Origin: Jannaschia donghaensis
GTDB lineage: Bacteria; Pseudomonadota; Alphaproteobacteria; Rhodobacterales; Rhodobacteraceae
Assembly: GCF_001403795.1 (NCBI RefSeq)
Contig: NZ_CXSU01000012.1
Coordinates: forward strand, 1,180,471-1,244,470
DNA: 64,000 nucleotides
Direction: 5' to 3'
Position 1 is the stretch's first letter. Every line of letters starts with the position of its first letter. This document shows positions 1-8,027 of the stretch, piece by piece. Under the pieces are notes generated by a model that ran no database searches, was not told the origin of the DNA, and was given only the letters and a program-made list of their open reading frames with translations. The position numbers and the translations under genes are program-made.

Positions 1-1
1 C

Positions 2-523
2 TGGGACGATACGCTGATCCAGCTCTATTCCTTTTCCAAGGCGTACCGCCTGACCGGGCATCGCGTGGGTGCCATCGTGGCGTCGCCCACGCGTTTGGCG
101 CAGGTCGAGAAATGGCTGGACTCGGTGGCGATCTGCCCCACCGGGCTGGGCCAGCGCGCGGCACTCTGGGGGATGGAGAACCTGCGCGACTGGCTGGCCG
201 GCGAACGGCAGGAGGTTCTGCGCCGCCGCGCCGCGCTGCACGCGGGCTTCGCCGTCCGTCCCGATTGGACTTTGCTGGGGTGCGGGGCGTATTTCGGCTA
301 TGTCGCGCATCCGTTCGACCGAACGTCGGACGACGTGGCCCGCGCGCTGGTCGACCGCGCGTCCGTCCTTGTGCTGCCCGGCACGATGTTCGGCCCCCTT
401 CGGACCCAAGGCGGCACTGGCCGGGCGGAGGCCACGTTGCGCATCGCCTTCGCCAACGCGGACGCGGACGGCATCGCGACCCTGTTCGACAGGCTGGACA
501 CCGTCACGCGCGCCGGCCTCTGA
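2..523 (+). CDS. Pyridoxal-phosphate aminotransferase, class I/II (3' part, start outside window)
   Basis: The reading frame is already open at the first base and ends with TGA at 521-523, so only the last 173 residues are visible. They begin just before the cofactor-binding lysine motif SFSKAYRLTGHRVG; the lysine codon is at 38-40. This motif and the C-terminal small domain that follows (ending ATLRIAFANADADG) are typical of fold-type I aspartate/aromatic aminotransferases. The substrate cannot be told from this part. The next gene starts about 60 bases further on in the same direction. Confidence 0.85.
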   Translation, partial: WDDTLIQLYSFSKAYRLTGHRVGAIVASPTRLAQVEKWLDSVAICPTGLGQRAALWGMENLRDWLAGERQEVLRRRAALHAGFAVRPDWTLLGCGAYFGYVAHPFDRTSDDVARALVDRASVLVLPGTMFGPLRTQGGTGRAEATLRIAFANADADGIATLFDRLDTVTRAGL

Positions 524-584
524 CCGCTTGCCCCCACCCGGCCCGCGCCCTATCAACGGCGCGATGAAATCGGGGGGCAGCCGG

Positions 585-2453
585 ATGGCCGAAACGAAAC
601 GCCGCAAGAAGAAATCGAACATGGCCGTATGGGTCGTTCTGGGTCTTCTGATCCTGGCGCTGGGCGGGTTCGGCGTCGGCGGGTTCGGCAGTTCTCTCTC
701 CACGGTAGCCAGCGTGGGCGACCGCGATATCACCGTCCAGGAATACGCCGATGCGCTGCAGGCCGAACAGGCCCGCGTGGGTCAGCAGTTCGGTCAGCGC
801 CTGACCATCCAGCAAATGCAGGCCCTGGGCCTGGATCGTCGCGTGATGGAGCGTTTGCTGGCCGGCGCCGCGCTGGAGGAGGAGGCAGACCGCGTCGGCC
901 TGTCGATCGGCGATGGCGAAGTCGCCCGCCGCATCCGCGAAAACCCCGCGTTCGGCGGCATCGCCGGTGGTTTCGACCGGGAGGGTTATGCCTTCGCGCT
1001 GGACCGCGCCGGCCTGTCGGAACGCGCCTACGAGGAGCAGATCCGCAACGACATCGCGCGCGAATTGCTGCAGGCTGCGGTCGTGGGCGGGACAGAAGCT
1101 CCGGCCACCTATGTCGATACGCTGACCCGCTACGTCGCCGAGACCCGCGATGTGACGCTGACCCCGGTGACGGTTGCGGATCTGGCCGGCGGTCAGATCG
1201 CGCCGACCGAGGACGATCTCCAGACGTTCTACGACGAGAACCAGGCCCTTTTCGAAACGCCCGAATTGCGCGCCATCACCTATGCCTGGGTCGCGCCCGA
1301 CCGGATCGTCGACGGCATCGAGGTGGACGAGGTGCAGCTGCGCGAGGTCTATGAGGATCGCATCGATCAGTACCGGCAGCCCGCCCGCGTCCTGGCCGAG
1401 CGTTTGGCCTTTGCCGACACCGCCGCCGCCGAAGCCGCGTTGGCGGCCATTGAATCCGGCGAGATGACGTTCGACGCATTGGTGGAAGATCGGGGCCTGA
1501 CGCTCGATGACGTCGATCAAGGCGAGATTGCGCAGAGCGATGTCGACGCAGACGTCGCCGACGCCCTTTTTGCGCTGGAGGAGCCGGGCATCGCCGGTCC
1601 GGTCGAGACGTCCCTTGGCCCCGCGCTTTTCCGCGTGAATGCCATTCTCAACCCTACCGAAATTACCTTCGAGGAGGTTCGCGACAGCCTTGTGGCCGAG
1701 GTCGGGCTGGACACCGCCCGGCGCAGCATCGACGCCGACCGGGAAATGATGGACGACATGCTGGCCGGCGGCGCGACGCTGGAAGAACTGGCGGCGGATA
1801 CGATGCTGACGTTGGGCACCGTGCGCTGGGATGCCGGCGGCGACGATCAGGGGGCCGACATCGCCGCCTATGACGAATTTCGTGCCGTGGCGCGCGCGGC
1901 CCAAAGCGGGGACTTTCCCGAGTTGGAAACCCTTTCGGACGGCGGGCTTTTCGCGCTGCGCCTGGACGAAATCGTCCCCCCGACCGTGCCGCCGCTGTCG
2001 CAGCTGCGCGGGGAGGTCGAGGCCGCATGGCGTGCGCAGACGCAGTCCCGCCAGCTGACCGAACGCGCCGCAGCCTTGGCGGCCAGTGACACCGACGTTC
2101 CCGCCGCCCCATCCGAGGAGATCATCGGTCTGGCCCGCGACGCGACGCTGGAAGGCACGCCCCGGACCCTGGTGTCCGAGATTTTCGCGGCCGAGGACGG
2201 GGTCCGGATCGCGATCGAGGGCGACGATCAGCGTGCCTATATCGTGTCGATCGATGCCGTCAACGTGCCCGACCTGACCGCCGGCGAGGCCGAGGATATC
2301 CGCGCGGCCGTCGAACAGCAGGCCGGTCAGACCATCGCGTCGGATGTCTTCGAAGGCTACGGCCAGGCCATCCAGGACAGTGCCGGCTTTACCGTCGACC
2401 AGCAAAGTGTCCAGGCCATTCAGGCGCAGCTTGGCGGGACTTACGGCGGATGA
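585..2453 (+). CDS. ppiD: Membrane-anchored peptidyl-prolyl isomerase, PpiD/SurA type
   Basis: The 622-residue product has a basic N-terminus (MAETKRRKKKSN), one membrane helix at about residues 13-33, then a SurA-N-like region and a parvulin-type rotamase region in the middle. This is the layout of PpiD, a periplasmic foldase anchored in the inner membrane that helps outer-membrane and secreted proteins fold. The frame is open much further upstream, but ATG 585 is chosen because GGGGGGCAG lies just before it and the upstream part reads as a shadow of the aminotransferase gene. Its stop overlaps the trpE start (ATGA). The PPIase active site is not strongly conserved in this family, so enzymatic activity is not certain. 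Confidence 0.85.
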   Translation: MAETKRRKKKSNMAVWVVLGLLILALGGFGVGGFGSSLSTVASVGDRDITVQEYADALQAEQARVGQQFGQRLTIQQMQALGLDRRVMERLLAGAALEEEADRVGLSIGDGEVARRIRENPAFGGIAGGFDREGYAFALDRAGLSERAYEEQIRNDIARELLQAAVVGGTEAPATYVDTLTRYVAETRDVTLTPVTVADLAGGQIAPTEDDLQTFYDENQALFETPELRAITYAWVAPDRIVDGIEVDEVQLREVYEDRIDQYRQPARVLAERLAFADTAAAEAALAAIESGEMTFDALVEDRGLTLDDVDQGEIAQSDVDADVADALFALEEPGIAGPVETSLGPALFRVNAILNPTEITFEEVRDSLVAEVGLDTARRSIDADREMMDDMLAGGATLEELAADTMLTLGTVRWDAGGDDQGADIAAYDEFRAVARAAQSGDFPELETLSDGGLFALRLDEIVPPTVPPLSQLRGEVEAAWRAQTQSRQLTERAAALAASDTDVPAAPSEEIIGLARDATLEGTPRTLVSEIFAAEDGVRIAIEGDDQRAYIVSIDAVNVPDLTAGEAEDIRAAVEQQAGQTIASDVFEGYGQAIQDSAGFTVDQQSVQAIQAQLGGTYGG

Positions 2454-3952
2454 TTGCGCCGGCCTTTCCCGCGTTCGAAGCGGCGTTCGACCGGGGCGAA
2501 AATCAGGTCCTCTGGTCCCGTCTGCCCGCCGATCTGGATACGCCCGTCTCGCTGATGCTCAAGCTGGCGGAGGCGCAGCCCCATTCCTTCGTGCTGGAAT
2601 CGGTCACCGGCGGCGAAGTCAGGGGCCGCTATTCCATCGTCGGCATGAAGCCCGATTTGATCTGGGAGTGTCATGGCACAACCAGCCGGGTGAACCGTGC
2701 CGCGCGCTACGATTCGCAGGCGTGGGACGACGCTGGGGAACCGCTGGCCGCGATCCGCGCCCTGCTGGACGAAAGCCGCATCGCCCTGCCCGACGGCCTG
2801 CCGGCGGCAAGCGCGGGCCTGTTCGGATACCTTGGCTACGACATGATCCGGCTTGTCGAACATCTGCCCGACGTGAACCCAGATACGCTGAACCTGCCCG
2901 ACGCGGTGTTGATGCGCCCATCGGTCGTGGCGGTGCTGGACGGTGTGAAGGGCGAGGTGATCCTGGTCGCGCCCAGTTGGCGCGCCGGGGCAACGACCGC
3001 CCGCGCAGCCTATGCCCAGGCCGCCGAACGTCTGCAGGACGCGCTGTCCGCGCTCAGCCGGGCCGTGCCCACGCCCCACGACATGGCGGAGCCGTTCGAC
3101 CTGCCAGAGCCGGTCTCGAATTTCTCCAAGGACGATTACATGGCGGCCGTCGAAGTGGCGCGCGACTACATCGCAGCGGGCGACATCTTCCAGGTCGTTC
3201 CGTCGCAGCGCTGGACATACGAATTTCCGCTGCCGCCCTTCTCTCTCTACCGCGCGCTGCGGCGCACGAACCCGTCGCCCTTCATGTTCCACTTCGACCT
3301 TGGGAGTTTCCAGATCGTCGGGGCCAGTCCCGAAATCCTGGTCCGGGTGTTCGGGGATGAGGTCACGATCCGCCCCATCGCCGGCACCCGCCCGCGCGGC
3401 AAGACGCCCGAGGAAGATCTGGCGCTGGAGCGGGATCTGCTGGCCGACGGCAAGGAATTGGCAGAACATCTGATGCTGCTGGATCTGGGGCGCAACGATA
3501 CCGCGAAGGTGTCGAAGGTCGGCACAGTGCGCCCGACCGAGAAGTTCATCATCGAACGCTACAGCCATGTGATGCACATCGTGTCCAACGTCGTGGGCGA
3601 ATTGTCGGCCGATCACGATGCGCTGTCTGCCCTGCTGTCGGGATTGCCCGCGGGCACCGTATCGGGCGCACCCAAGGTCCGCGCGATGCAGATCATCGAC
3701 GAGTTGGAGCCCGAAAAACGCGGCGTCTATGGCGGCGGCGTCGGGTACTTCAGCGCGGGGGGCGACATGGACATGTGCATCGCGTTGCGCACCGGCGTGG
3801 TGAAGGATGGCAAGCTTTACGTGCAGGCCGGGGGCGGCGTCGTCTGGGACAGCGATGCCGAAGCCGAATGGCAGGAAACGGTCAACAAATCCCGCGCCCT
3901 CAAGATGGCCGCGCAGGAGGCGGGGCGGTTCACCGCGCAGGGCAACCGCTGA
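2450..3952 (+). CDS. trpE: Anthranilate synthase component I
   Basis: TrpE converts chorismate to anthranilate, the first step of tryptophan synthesis, using ammonia from its glutamine amidotransferase partner TrpG. The 500-residue length is normal. The N-terminal FVLESVTGG segment corresponds to the tryptophan-binding feedback site. The catalytic half shows IAGTRPRGKTPEED, LLDLGRNDTAKVS and PAGTVSGAPKVRAM, which are hallmark chorismate-binding motifs. It overlaps ppiD by four bases, so there is no room for its own attenuator and it is probably cotranscribed with ppiD. trpG is not adjacent here, because the next gene is convergent. Confidence 0.97.
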   Translation: MIAPAFPAFEAAFDRGENQVLWSRLPADLDTPVSLMLKLAEAQPHSFVLESVTGGEVRGRYSIVGMKPDLIWECHGTTSRVNRAARYDSQAWDDAGEPLAAIRALLDESRIALPDGLPAASAGLFGYLGYDMIRLVEHLPDVNPDTLNLPDAVLMRPSVVAVLDGVKGEVILVAPSWRAGATTARAAYAQAAERLQDALSALSRAVPTPHDMAEPFDLPEPVSNFSKDDYMAAVEVARDYIAAGDIFQVVPSQRWTYEFPLPPFSLYRALRRTNPSPFMFHFDLGSFQIVGASPEILVRVFGDEVTIRPIAGTRPRGKTPEEDLALERDLLADGKELAEHLMLLDLGRNDTAKVSKVGTVRPTEKFIIERYSHVMHIVSNVVGELSADHDALSALLSGLPAGTVSGAPKVRAMQIIDELEPEKRGVYGGGVGYFSAGGDMDMCIALRTGVVKDGKLYVQAGGGVVWDSDAEAEWQETVNKSRALKMAAQEAGRFTAQGNR

Positions 3953-3958
3953 TCCAGG

Positions 3959-4423
3959 TTATTTTCGCGACAGGATACGATCCAGCGCGTTCTTGAACGC
4001 GGCGCGATCTTTCGGGCCGAACGGGGCCTGACCGCTGCCCTGCCCGCCGGTCATCCCGTCCAGACCGGGGCGCAATTCGTGCATCAGGTTCCGACTTGCC
4101 ACCGTCTCGCCGATGGAGGTTTCGGTGTATTCGCGTCCCCGCGGGTCCAGCGCCGCGCCGCCCGCCTTTACGATGCGTTCGGCCAACAGGATGTCGGCGG
4201 TGATCGTGACCGAACCGGGCCGGGCGACTTCGGCGATGGCGTCGTCGGCGGCATCGAACTTGTCCCCGGCGGCGAACATCTTGATCAGCGGATGATCGGT
4301 CAGGCGCAGATAGGTGGCGGCCACGAAGATCGCCTGGATGTTGCGGCGCAAAGCCATCTCGATGATTTCAGATTTTACCGGACAGGCGTCAGCGTCGATC
4401 AGGATCAGGTTGATTGCGGTCAT
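3959..4423 (-). CDS. YaiI/YqxD family protein (UPF0178)
   Basis: A 154-residue protein with the UPF0178 pattern: it starts with ILIDADACPVKSEI, contains VTADILLAERIVKAG-like sequence (read as VTITADILLAERIVKAG) and ends with a GPKDRAAFKNALD motif. The family is thought to have a PIN-like nuclease fold from its conserved aspartates, but its biological role is not established. Its ATG overlaps the stop of the upstream mutarotase-like gene (ATGA), so the two are translationally coupled. It converges with trpE, with only six bases between the stops. Confidence 0.9.
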   Translation of the reverse strand: MTAINLILIDADACPVKSEIIEMALRRNIQAIFVAATYLRLTDHPLIKMFAAGDKFDAADDAIAEVARPGSVTITADILLAERIVKAGGAALDPRGREYTETSIGETVASRNLMHELRPGLDGMTGGQGSGQAPFGPKDRAAFKNALDRILSRK

Positions 4424-5370
4424 GTGAAATGCGTCTCGTCAAAGGGGATCGTCAGCGGTCCGGTTCGCGTGTGCAGGTGCAGCGCGCCGGGGGCAAGGCT
4501 GACGTCCGTGATCGGCACCCGACCTGGGACCCGCAAGATCGCATGGGGGATGACATGTCGCCCGACCGACAGGGCCGTCGCGACGCCTTCGGCCGCGATG
4601 CGGTTGTCGGACAGGGCGGCGGCGAAACCTTCGTCCCCCGCGCAGATCGCATCCTCCACCCCGATCAGGCCTGCCGCCGCTTGCCATATTCCGGATCGGC
4701 TTTCGCTGGAAAACCAGAGGTTTGTGACGGGAAGTTGACACGTCTGCCGCAGCGTGACGATCGTATCGCCCTCGGCCCGTCGCGCGATGGCCGTCCAACC
4801 AAGATCGTGGGCTCCGACCAGCGTTGCGAAATCTTCGTGCGGACCGACGGGGATATCGTGGATCGGATCGCTTCGGGTGGCTTGCGGCAGGAACGGCGCC
4901 TCGGCATCAAAAGTCAGCATCGTCGTAGCGTTCGAAAAGAGCTCCGCCCCGGCCCGCGTCTGAACGATGGGGTGATGGGCGAAGGTGCACGGCTGGTCGA
5001 GGTCGAGGATATGCGTCTGATAAAGGATGGGATGATCGTCGCGCAGCGCGATGCGCGCAGTGATACGCCCCCGCGCGATCCTGCGTGTCGCCGACAGGGC
5101 GCAGGGACTGGCGCGGGTAACATGCCAGGGCGCGTTCGCCGACAATCCGTGGGACGGGCCGTCGTCCAGATCGTCGGGACCGAAGGGCGCGCAGACGAAG
5201 GTCCCGGCCAGCCGACGGTCGACCAACGGAATGTCCTTGTCCGCCTGCACCGCCGGATCGTCGCGCCAGGGCGCGGCCCACAGGATCGCCGCGCCCGCGA
5301 TCTCCAACCGGGGAAGATGGCCCGTCGCGGCCTCCCACTCGGCGACGATGCCCCGGGCCGACAGCATCAT
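4420..5370 (-). CDS. Aldose-1-epimerase/galactose-mutarotase-like protein
   Basis: A 316-residue protein that probably has the beta-sandwich mutarotase fold. Features seen: a PSHGLSANAPW segment (substrate-side histidine and arginine/asparagine area), CTFAHHPI with paired histidines in the middle, and NLWFSSESRS near residue 235. The start is ATG 5370, which overlaps the stop of the upstream aldolase (ATGA). The frame stays open further upstream only as a shadow of the aldolase gene. Together with that aldolase it suggests handling of a sugar or sugar acid. No specific substrate can be assigned, and the family call is by pattern only. Confidence 0.6.
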   Translation of the reverse strand: MMLSARGIVAEWEAATGHLPRLEIAGAAILWAAPWRDDPAVQADKDIPLVDRRLAGTFVCAPFGPDDLDDGPSHGLSANAPWHVTRASPCALSATRRIARGRITARIALRDDHPILYQTHILDLDQPCTFAHHPIVQTRAGAELFSNATTMLTFDAEAPFLPQATRSDPIHDIPVGPHEDFATLVGAHDLGWTAIARRAEGDTIVTLRQTCQLPVTNLWFSSESRSGIWQAAAGLIGVEDAICAGDEGFAAALSDNRIAAEGVATALSVGRHVIPHAILRVPGRVPITDVSLAPGALHLHTRTGPLTIPFDETHFT

Positions 5371-6080
5371 GTCAGCGCCCGAAGCCCCTGCGCCAGAACC
5401 ATCGCGTCCGACCCCATGCAGACCACCCGCGCGCCCGCCGCGATCCAGCGGTCCGGGTCGGCGGCGAAGATGCCCGGCGGCGTGCCGGTCGCGGCGATGC
5501 GCGCAATGGCATCCTCCAGCGCCGCGTGAACCACCGGATCGGCGGCGTCCGTTCCCATGTCGGCGGCCAGATCGGCGGGACCAAGGAAGACACAATCGAC
5601 GCCCGGAACGGCACAGATGTCTTCCAGGTTTTCCAACGCCGTCCGGCTTTCCGCCTGCACCCAGACCGACACATCGGCATTCGCGCGGGTGATGTATTCT
5701 GGGTCCAGCGAATACATCGCCGCGCGCGCGACGAAGGCCCCCATCCCGCGCACGCCCTGTGGCGGATAACGGCAGGCGGCCACCGCTTGCGTTGCCTGAT
5801 CCACGGTGTCGACCATCGGCACCAGAACAGTCTTCGTCCCCAGATCAAGCGCCTGCTTGAGCAGCCAGTCGTCGTTCGTGGGCACGCGGACCACCGCGTC
5901 CGGGGCCGCGATCAGGCGAGCGCGGATATCAGCCACGTCCCACGCCCCGTGTTCCCCGTCGATGCAGATCCAGTCGAACCCGGCCGCGGCGGCAAGTTCG
6001 GCCAGTTCCGGCCCCGGCAGGTTCTGCCAGATGCCCCGCGTGATCGCGCCAGCGGCCAGCTTCGATTTCAACGTGTTCAT
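5367..6080 (-). CDS. HpcH/HpaI family class II aldolase
   Basis: The 237-residue enzyme belongs to the pyruvate class II aldolases, which split 2-keto-3-deoxy sugar acids or 4-hydroxy-2-oxo acids into pyruvate or glyoxylate plus an aldehyde. It shows WICIDGEHGAWD (catalytic histidine), VRVPTNDD, and the metal ligands in VQAESRTALENLEDI and GPADLAADMG. ATG 6080 (MNTLKSKL) is preferred over an in-frame start 75 bases upstream, which would add an arginine-rich tail unlike the family. It is the first gene of a tight three-gene operon and is divergent from TRAP system 1, so it may act on the imported substrate. Confidence 0.85.
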   Translation of the reverse strand: MNTLKSKLAAGAITRGIWQNLPGPELAELAAAAGFDWICIDGEHGAWDVADIRARLIAAPDAVVRVPTNDDWLLKQALDLGTKTVLVPMVDTVDQATQAVAACRYPPQGVRGMGAFVARAAMYSLDPEYITRANADVSVWVQAESRTALENLEDICAVPGVDCVFLGPADLAADMGTDAADPVVHAALEDAIARIAATGTPPGIFAADPDRWIAAGARVVCMGSDAMVLAQGLRALT

Positions 6081-6138
6081 GGCATCGCAGGTGCCACGGC
6101 GGGGACGGCACAGGCAAGCCGCCCCTGCTCTCGAAGTT

Positions 6139-6156
6139 TGTGTGGAATTTCGCACA
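6139..6156. promoter_or_regulatory. DctD-like binding site between the aldolase operon and TRAP system 1
   Basis: The 18-mer TGTGTGGAATTTCGCACA has inverted outer arms and matches 16 of 18 bases of a site upstream of the second TRAP system (45520-45537), next to dctBD. It lies 59 bases upstream of the aldolase start and about 150 bases upstream of dctP. The rhizobial dctA upstream activating sites bound by DctD are inverted repeats of the same general form. Binding here is inferred, not shown. Confidence 0.55.
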
Positions 6157-6304
6157 CGGGTGTCGAATTGTATGATCTTCGTCCGGTAAAGCCTTGGACT
6201 AAATCTATTTTGAAGAAACGCGATTCATCTGTTGAACGCCTCAGGCCGCCTGCTAGGCTTTCGCCAGATGCGGGGAGGGAGCCTCGCGTACAGGGAGAAT
6301 ATAC

Positions 6305-7312
6305 ATGAAAATACTTACAACGGCGTCCGTCGCCGCCCTCACGCTCGCCTTCGCCTCCGAAGCGATCGCGACCGAATGGAACGTCTCGCTTTGGGGCAAG
6401 CGCCGCGCCTTTACCGAACACGTCGAGAAGCTGGCCGAATTGGTGGCCGAGCGGTCGGGCGGCGACTTTACCATGTCGATCAGCTATGGCGGTCTGTCCA
6501 ACAACACCGAAAACCTCGACGGTATCTCCATCGGCGCATTCGAGATGGCGCAGTTCTGCGCCGGATACCACCGCGACAAGAACCGCGCGATCACCGTGCT
6601 GGAATTGCCGTTCCTGGGCGTCGAGAACCTGGATCAGGAAGTCGCCGTCAGCCACGCGATCTATGACCACCCCGCCGTCACCGAAGAGATGGCCAAGTGG
6701 AACGCGCGGATGCTGATGACCAGCCCGATGCCGCAATACAATCTGGTCGGCACCGGCGATCCCCGCGTCACCGTCGACAGCTTCGAGGGCATGCGTGTGC
6801 GCGCCACCGGTGGCATCGGTTCGATGTTCGAGAGCGTGGGCGCGGTCCCGACCTCGGTCACGTCGTCCGAAGCCTACAACGCGATGGAATCCGGCGTCGT
6901 CGACTCGGTCGCCTTTGCCCAGCACGCGCATTTGTCGTTCGGCACGCTCGACATCGCGGACTGGTGGACCGAGAACCTGAACCCCGGCACCGTCAACTGC
7001 CCCGTGGTGGTCAACATTGACGCCTACGAGGCGCTGTCGGACGAACACCGCGCGATCCTGGACGAGGCGGTGGACGACAGCATCGACTACTACCTGGAAA
7101 ACTACGCCGACCTGCTGGAAGGCTGGGAAGCCACGCTGTCCGAAAAAGGCGTGGAAAAGGTGACCGTGGCCGCCGACGAGATCGTCAAGCTGTCGGACGG
7201 CGCGCAGCCCATCCACCAAGCCTGGATCGAGGAGGCCAACGCAAACGGCCTGCCGGGTCAGGAACTCTATGATCTTGTTCAGGCCGAGATCCTGAAGGCG
7301 AAGGGTCAGTAA
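6305..7312 (+). CDS. dctP: TRAP transporter substrate-binding protein, DctP family (system 1)
   Basis: A periplasmic receptor of 335 residues with a clear signal peptide (MKILTTASVAALTLAFASEA, cleavage near residue 22). The mature part has the DctP fold, including the region FEGMRVRATGGIG, whose arginine normally contacts the substrate carboxylate. A GGGAG-type ribosome site precedes ATG 6305. It is followed by its two membrane partners in the usual order. It is clearly different in sequence from the other DctP in the window (44315-45334), so the two systems probably import different organic acids. The substrate is not known. Confidence 0.92.
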   Translation: MKILTTASVAALTLAFASEAIATEWNVSLWGKRRAFTEHVEKLAELVAERSGGDFTMSISYGGLSNNTENLDGISIGAFEMAQFCAGYHRDKNRAITVLELPFLGVENLDQEVAVSHAIYDHPAVTEEMAKWNARMLMTSPMPQYNLVGTGDPRVTVDSFEGMRVRATGGIGSMFESVGAVPTSVTSSEAYNAMESGVVDSVAFAQHAHLSFGTLDIADWWTENLNPGTVNCPVVVNIDAYEALSDEHRAILDEAVDDSIDYYLENYADLLEGWEATLSEKGVEKVTVAADEIVKLSDGAQPIHQAWIEEANANGLPGQELYDLVQAEILKAKGQ

Positions 7313-7324
7313 AGAGACTTCGGG

Positions 7325-7345
7325 GCGGGGCCGCACGGGCCCCGC
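7325..7345 (+). promoter_or_regulatory. Intergenic hairpin between dctP and dctQ (system 1)
   Basis: GCGGGGCC, a five-base loop, then GGCCCCGC form an 8-bp GC-only stem with no T run after it. It lies just after the dctP stop. A hairpin here could protect the 3' end of a dctP transcript or weaken readthrough, giving more binding protein than permease. System 2 has a similar hairpin in the same place. Confidence 0.55.
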
Positions 7346-7397
7346 CGCACCGACACGACGATGACGGGCCGTCCGACCGGCACGCACAGGGGAATTC

Positions 7398-8027
7398 ATG
7401 TCCACACCTTCTTCCGTCCTGACGGACGAGACCCGGTTGTCGCGGCTGGATCTGGCGACCCTGCGGGTCGAGGCGCTGTTGAACCTGATGTCGGGCATCA
7501 CGATCTTCGCCCTCGTCCTGCTGGCGATCGCCAACGTCCTGCTGCGCAAGTTCTTCAACGCCCCCGTCCCCGGTTACATCGACTGGACGCAGACATTCAT
7601 GGCGATCTTCGCCTTTCTGGGCCTGTCCTATGTGCAGCGCGAAGGCGGGCATATCCGCATGGACCTGTTCGTGAGCAAGCTGTCGGGTCGCACGCTTTGG
7701 GTTTTCGAGTTCGTGTCCGCCCTGTTCATGCTGTTGGTGGTGACCGCGCTGATCTACGGCACCTGGTTCCACTTCCTGCGGTCGTTCGATTTCGCCGCGC
7801 CCAACTGGTCGACGGACAGCACGATCGACATCGCCCTGCCCGTCTGGCCCGCCAAGCTGGTCGTGCCGATCGCCTTCGCCCTGCTTTGGGTGCGGCTGGC
7901 CCTGCAACTCTGGGCCTACGGGCGTGCGATCCGCACCGGCACCGACGCCCCCGTCGGCGTCCCGCTGGTCGAGGATCCGGCCGTTCAGGCCAACAAGGAA
8001 GCCGCAACCGTGGCGGGGGCCGACTGA
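7398..8027 (+). CDS. dctQ: TRAP transporter small permease, DctQ family (system 1)
   Basis: A 209-residue inner-membrane protein with four predicted helices, including one around IFALVLLAIANVLLRKFF and the conserved FMAIFAFLGLSYVQREGGHIRMD stretch (the QREGGHIRMD motif is typical of DctQ). It forms the membrane part of the transporter together with the large permease. Its stop overlaps the start of dctM (TGATG), so the two are translationally coupled. The C-terminal 30 residues are polar and probably cytoplasmic. Confidence 0.93.
   Translation: MSTPSSVLTDETRLSRLDLATLRVEALLNLMSGITIFALVLLAIANVLLRKFFNAPVPGYIDWTQTFMAIFAFLGLSYVQREGGHIRMDLFVSKLSGRTLWVFEFVSALFMLLVVTALIYGTWFHFLRSFDFAAPNWSTDSTIDIALPVWPAKLVVPIAFALLWVRLALQLWAYGRAIRTGTDAPVGVPLVEDPAVQANKEAATVAGAD

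Noticed and set aside
38-523. Start of the first gene at ATG 65
   Set aside because: The open frame extends to the window edge and includes the cofactor lysine at 38-40, so ATG 65 is an internal methionine codon.
504-2405. A 633-codon minus-strand frame opposite ppiD
   Set aside because: Antisense shadow of the foldase gene; glycine/arginine/histidine-rich without motifs or ribosome site.
4414-5529. A 371-codon plus-strand frame opposite the mutarotase-like gene
   Set aside because: The minus-strand frame has fold-typical motifs and clean ATGA overlaps at both ends; the plus-strand frame has neither.
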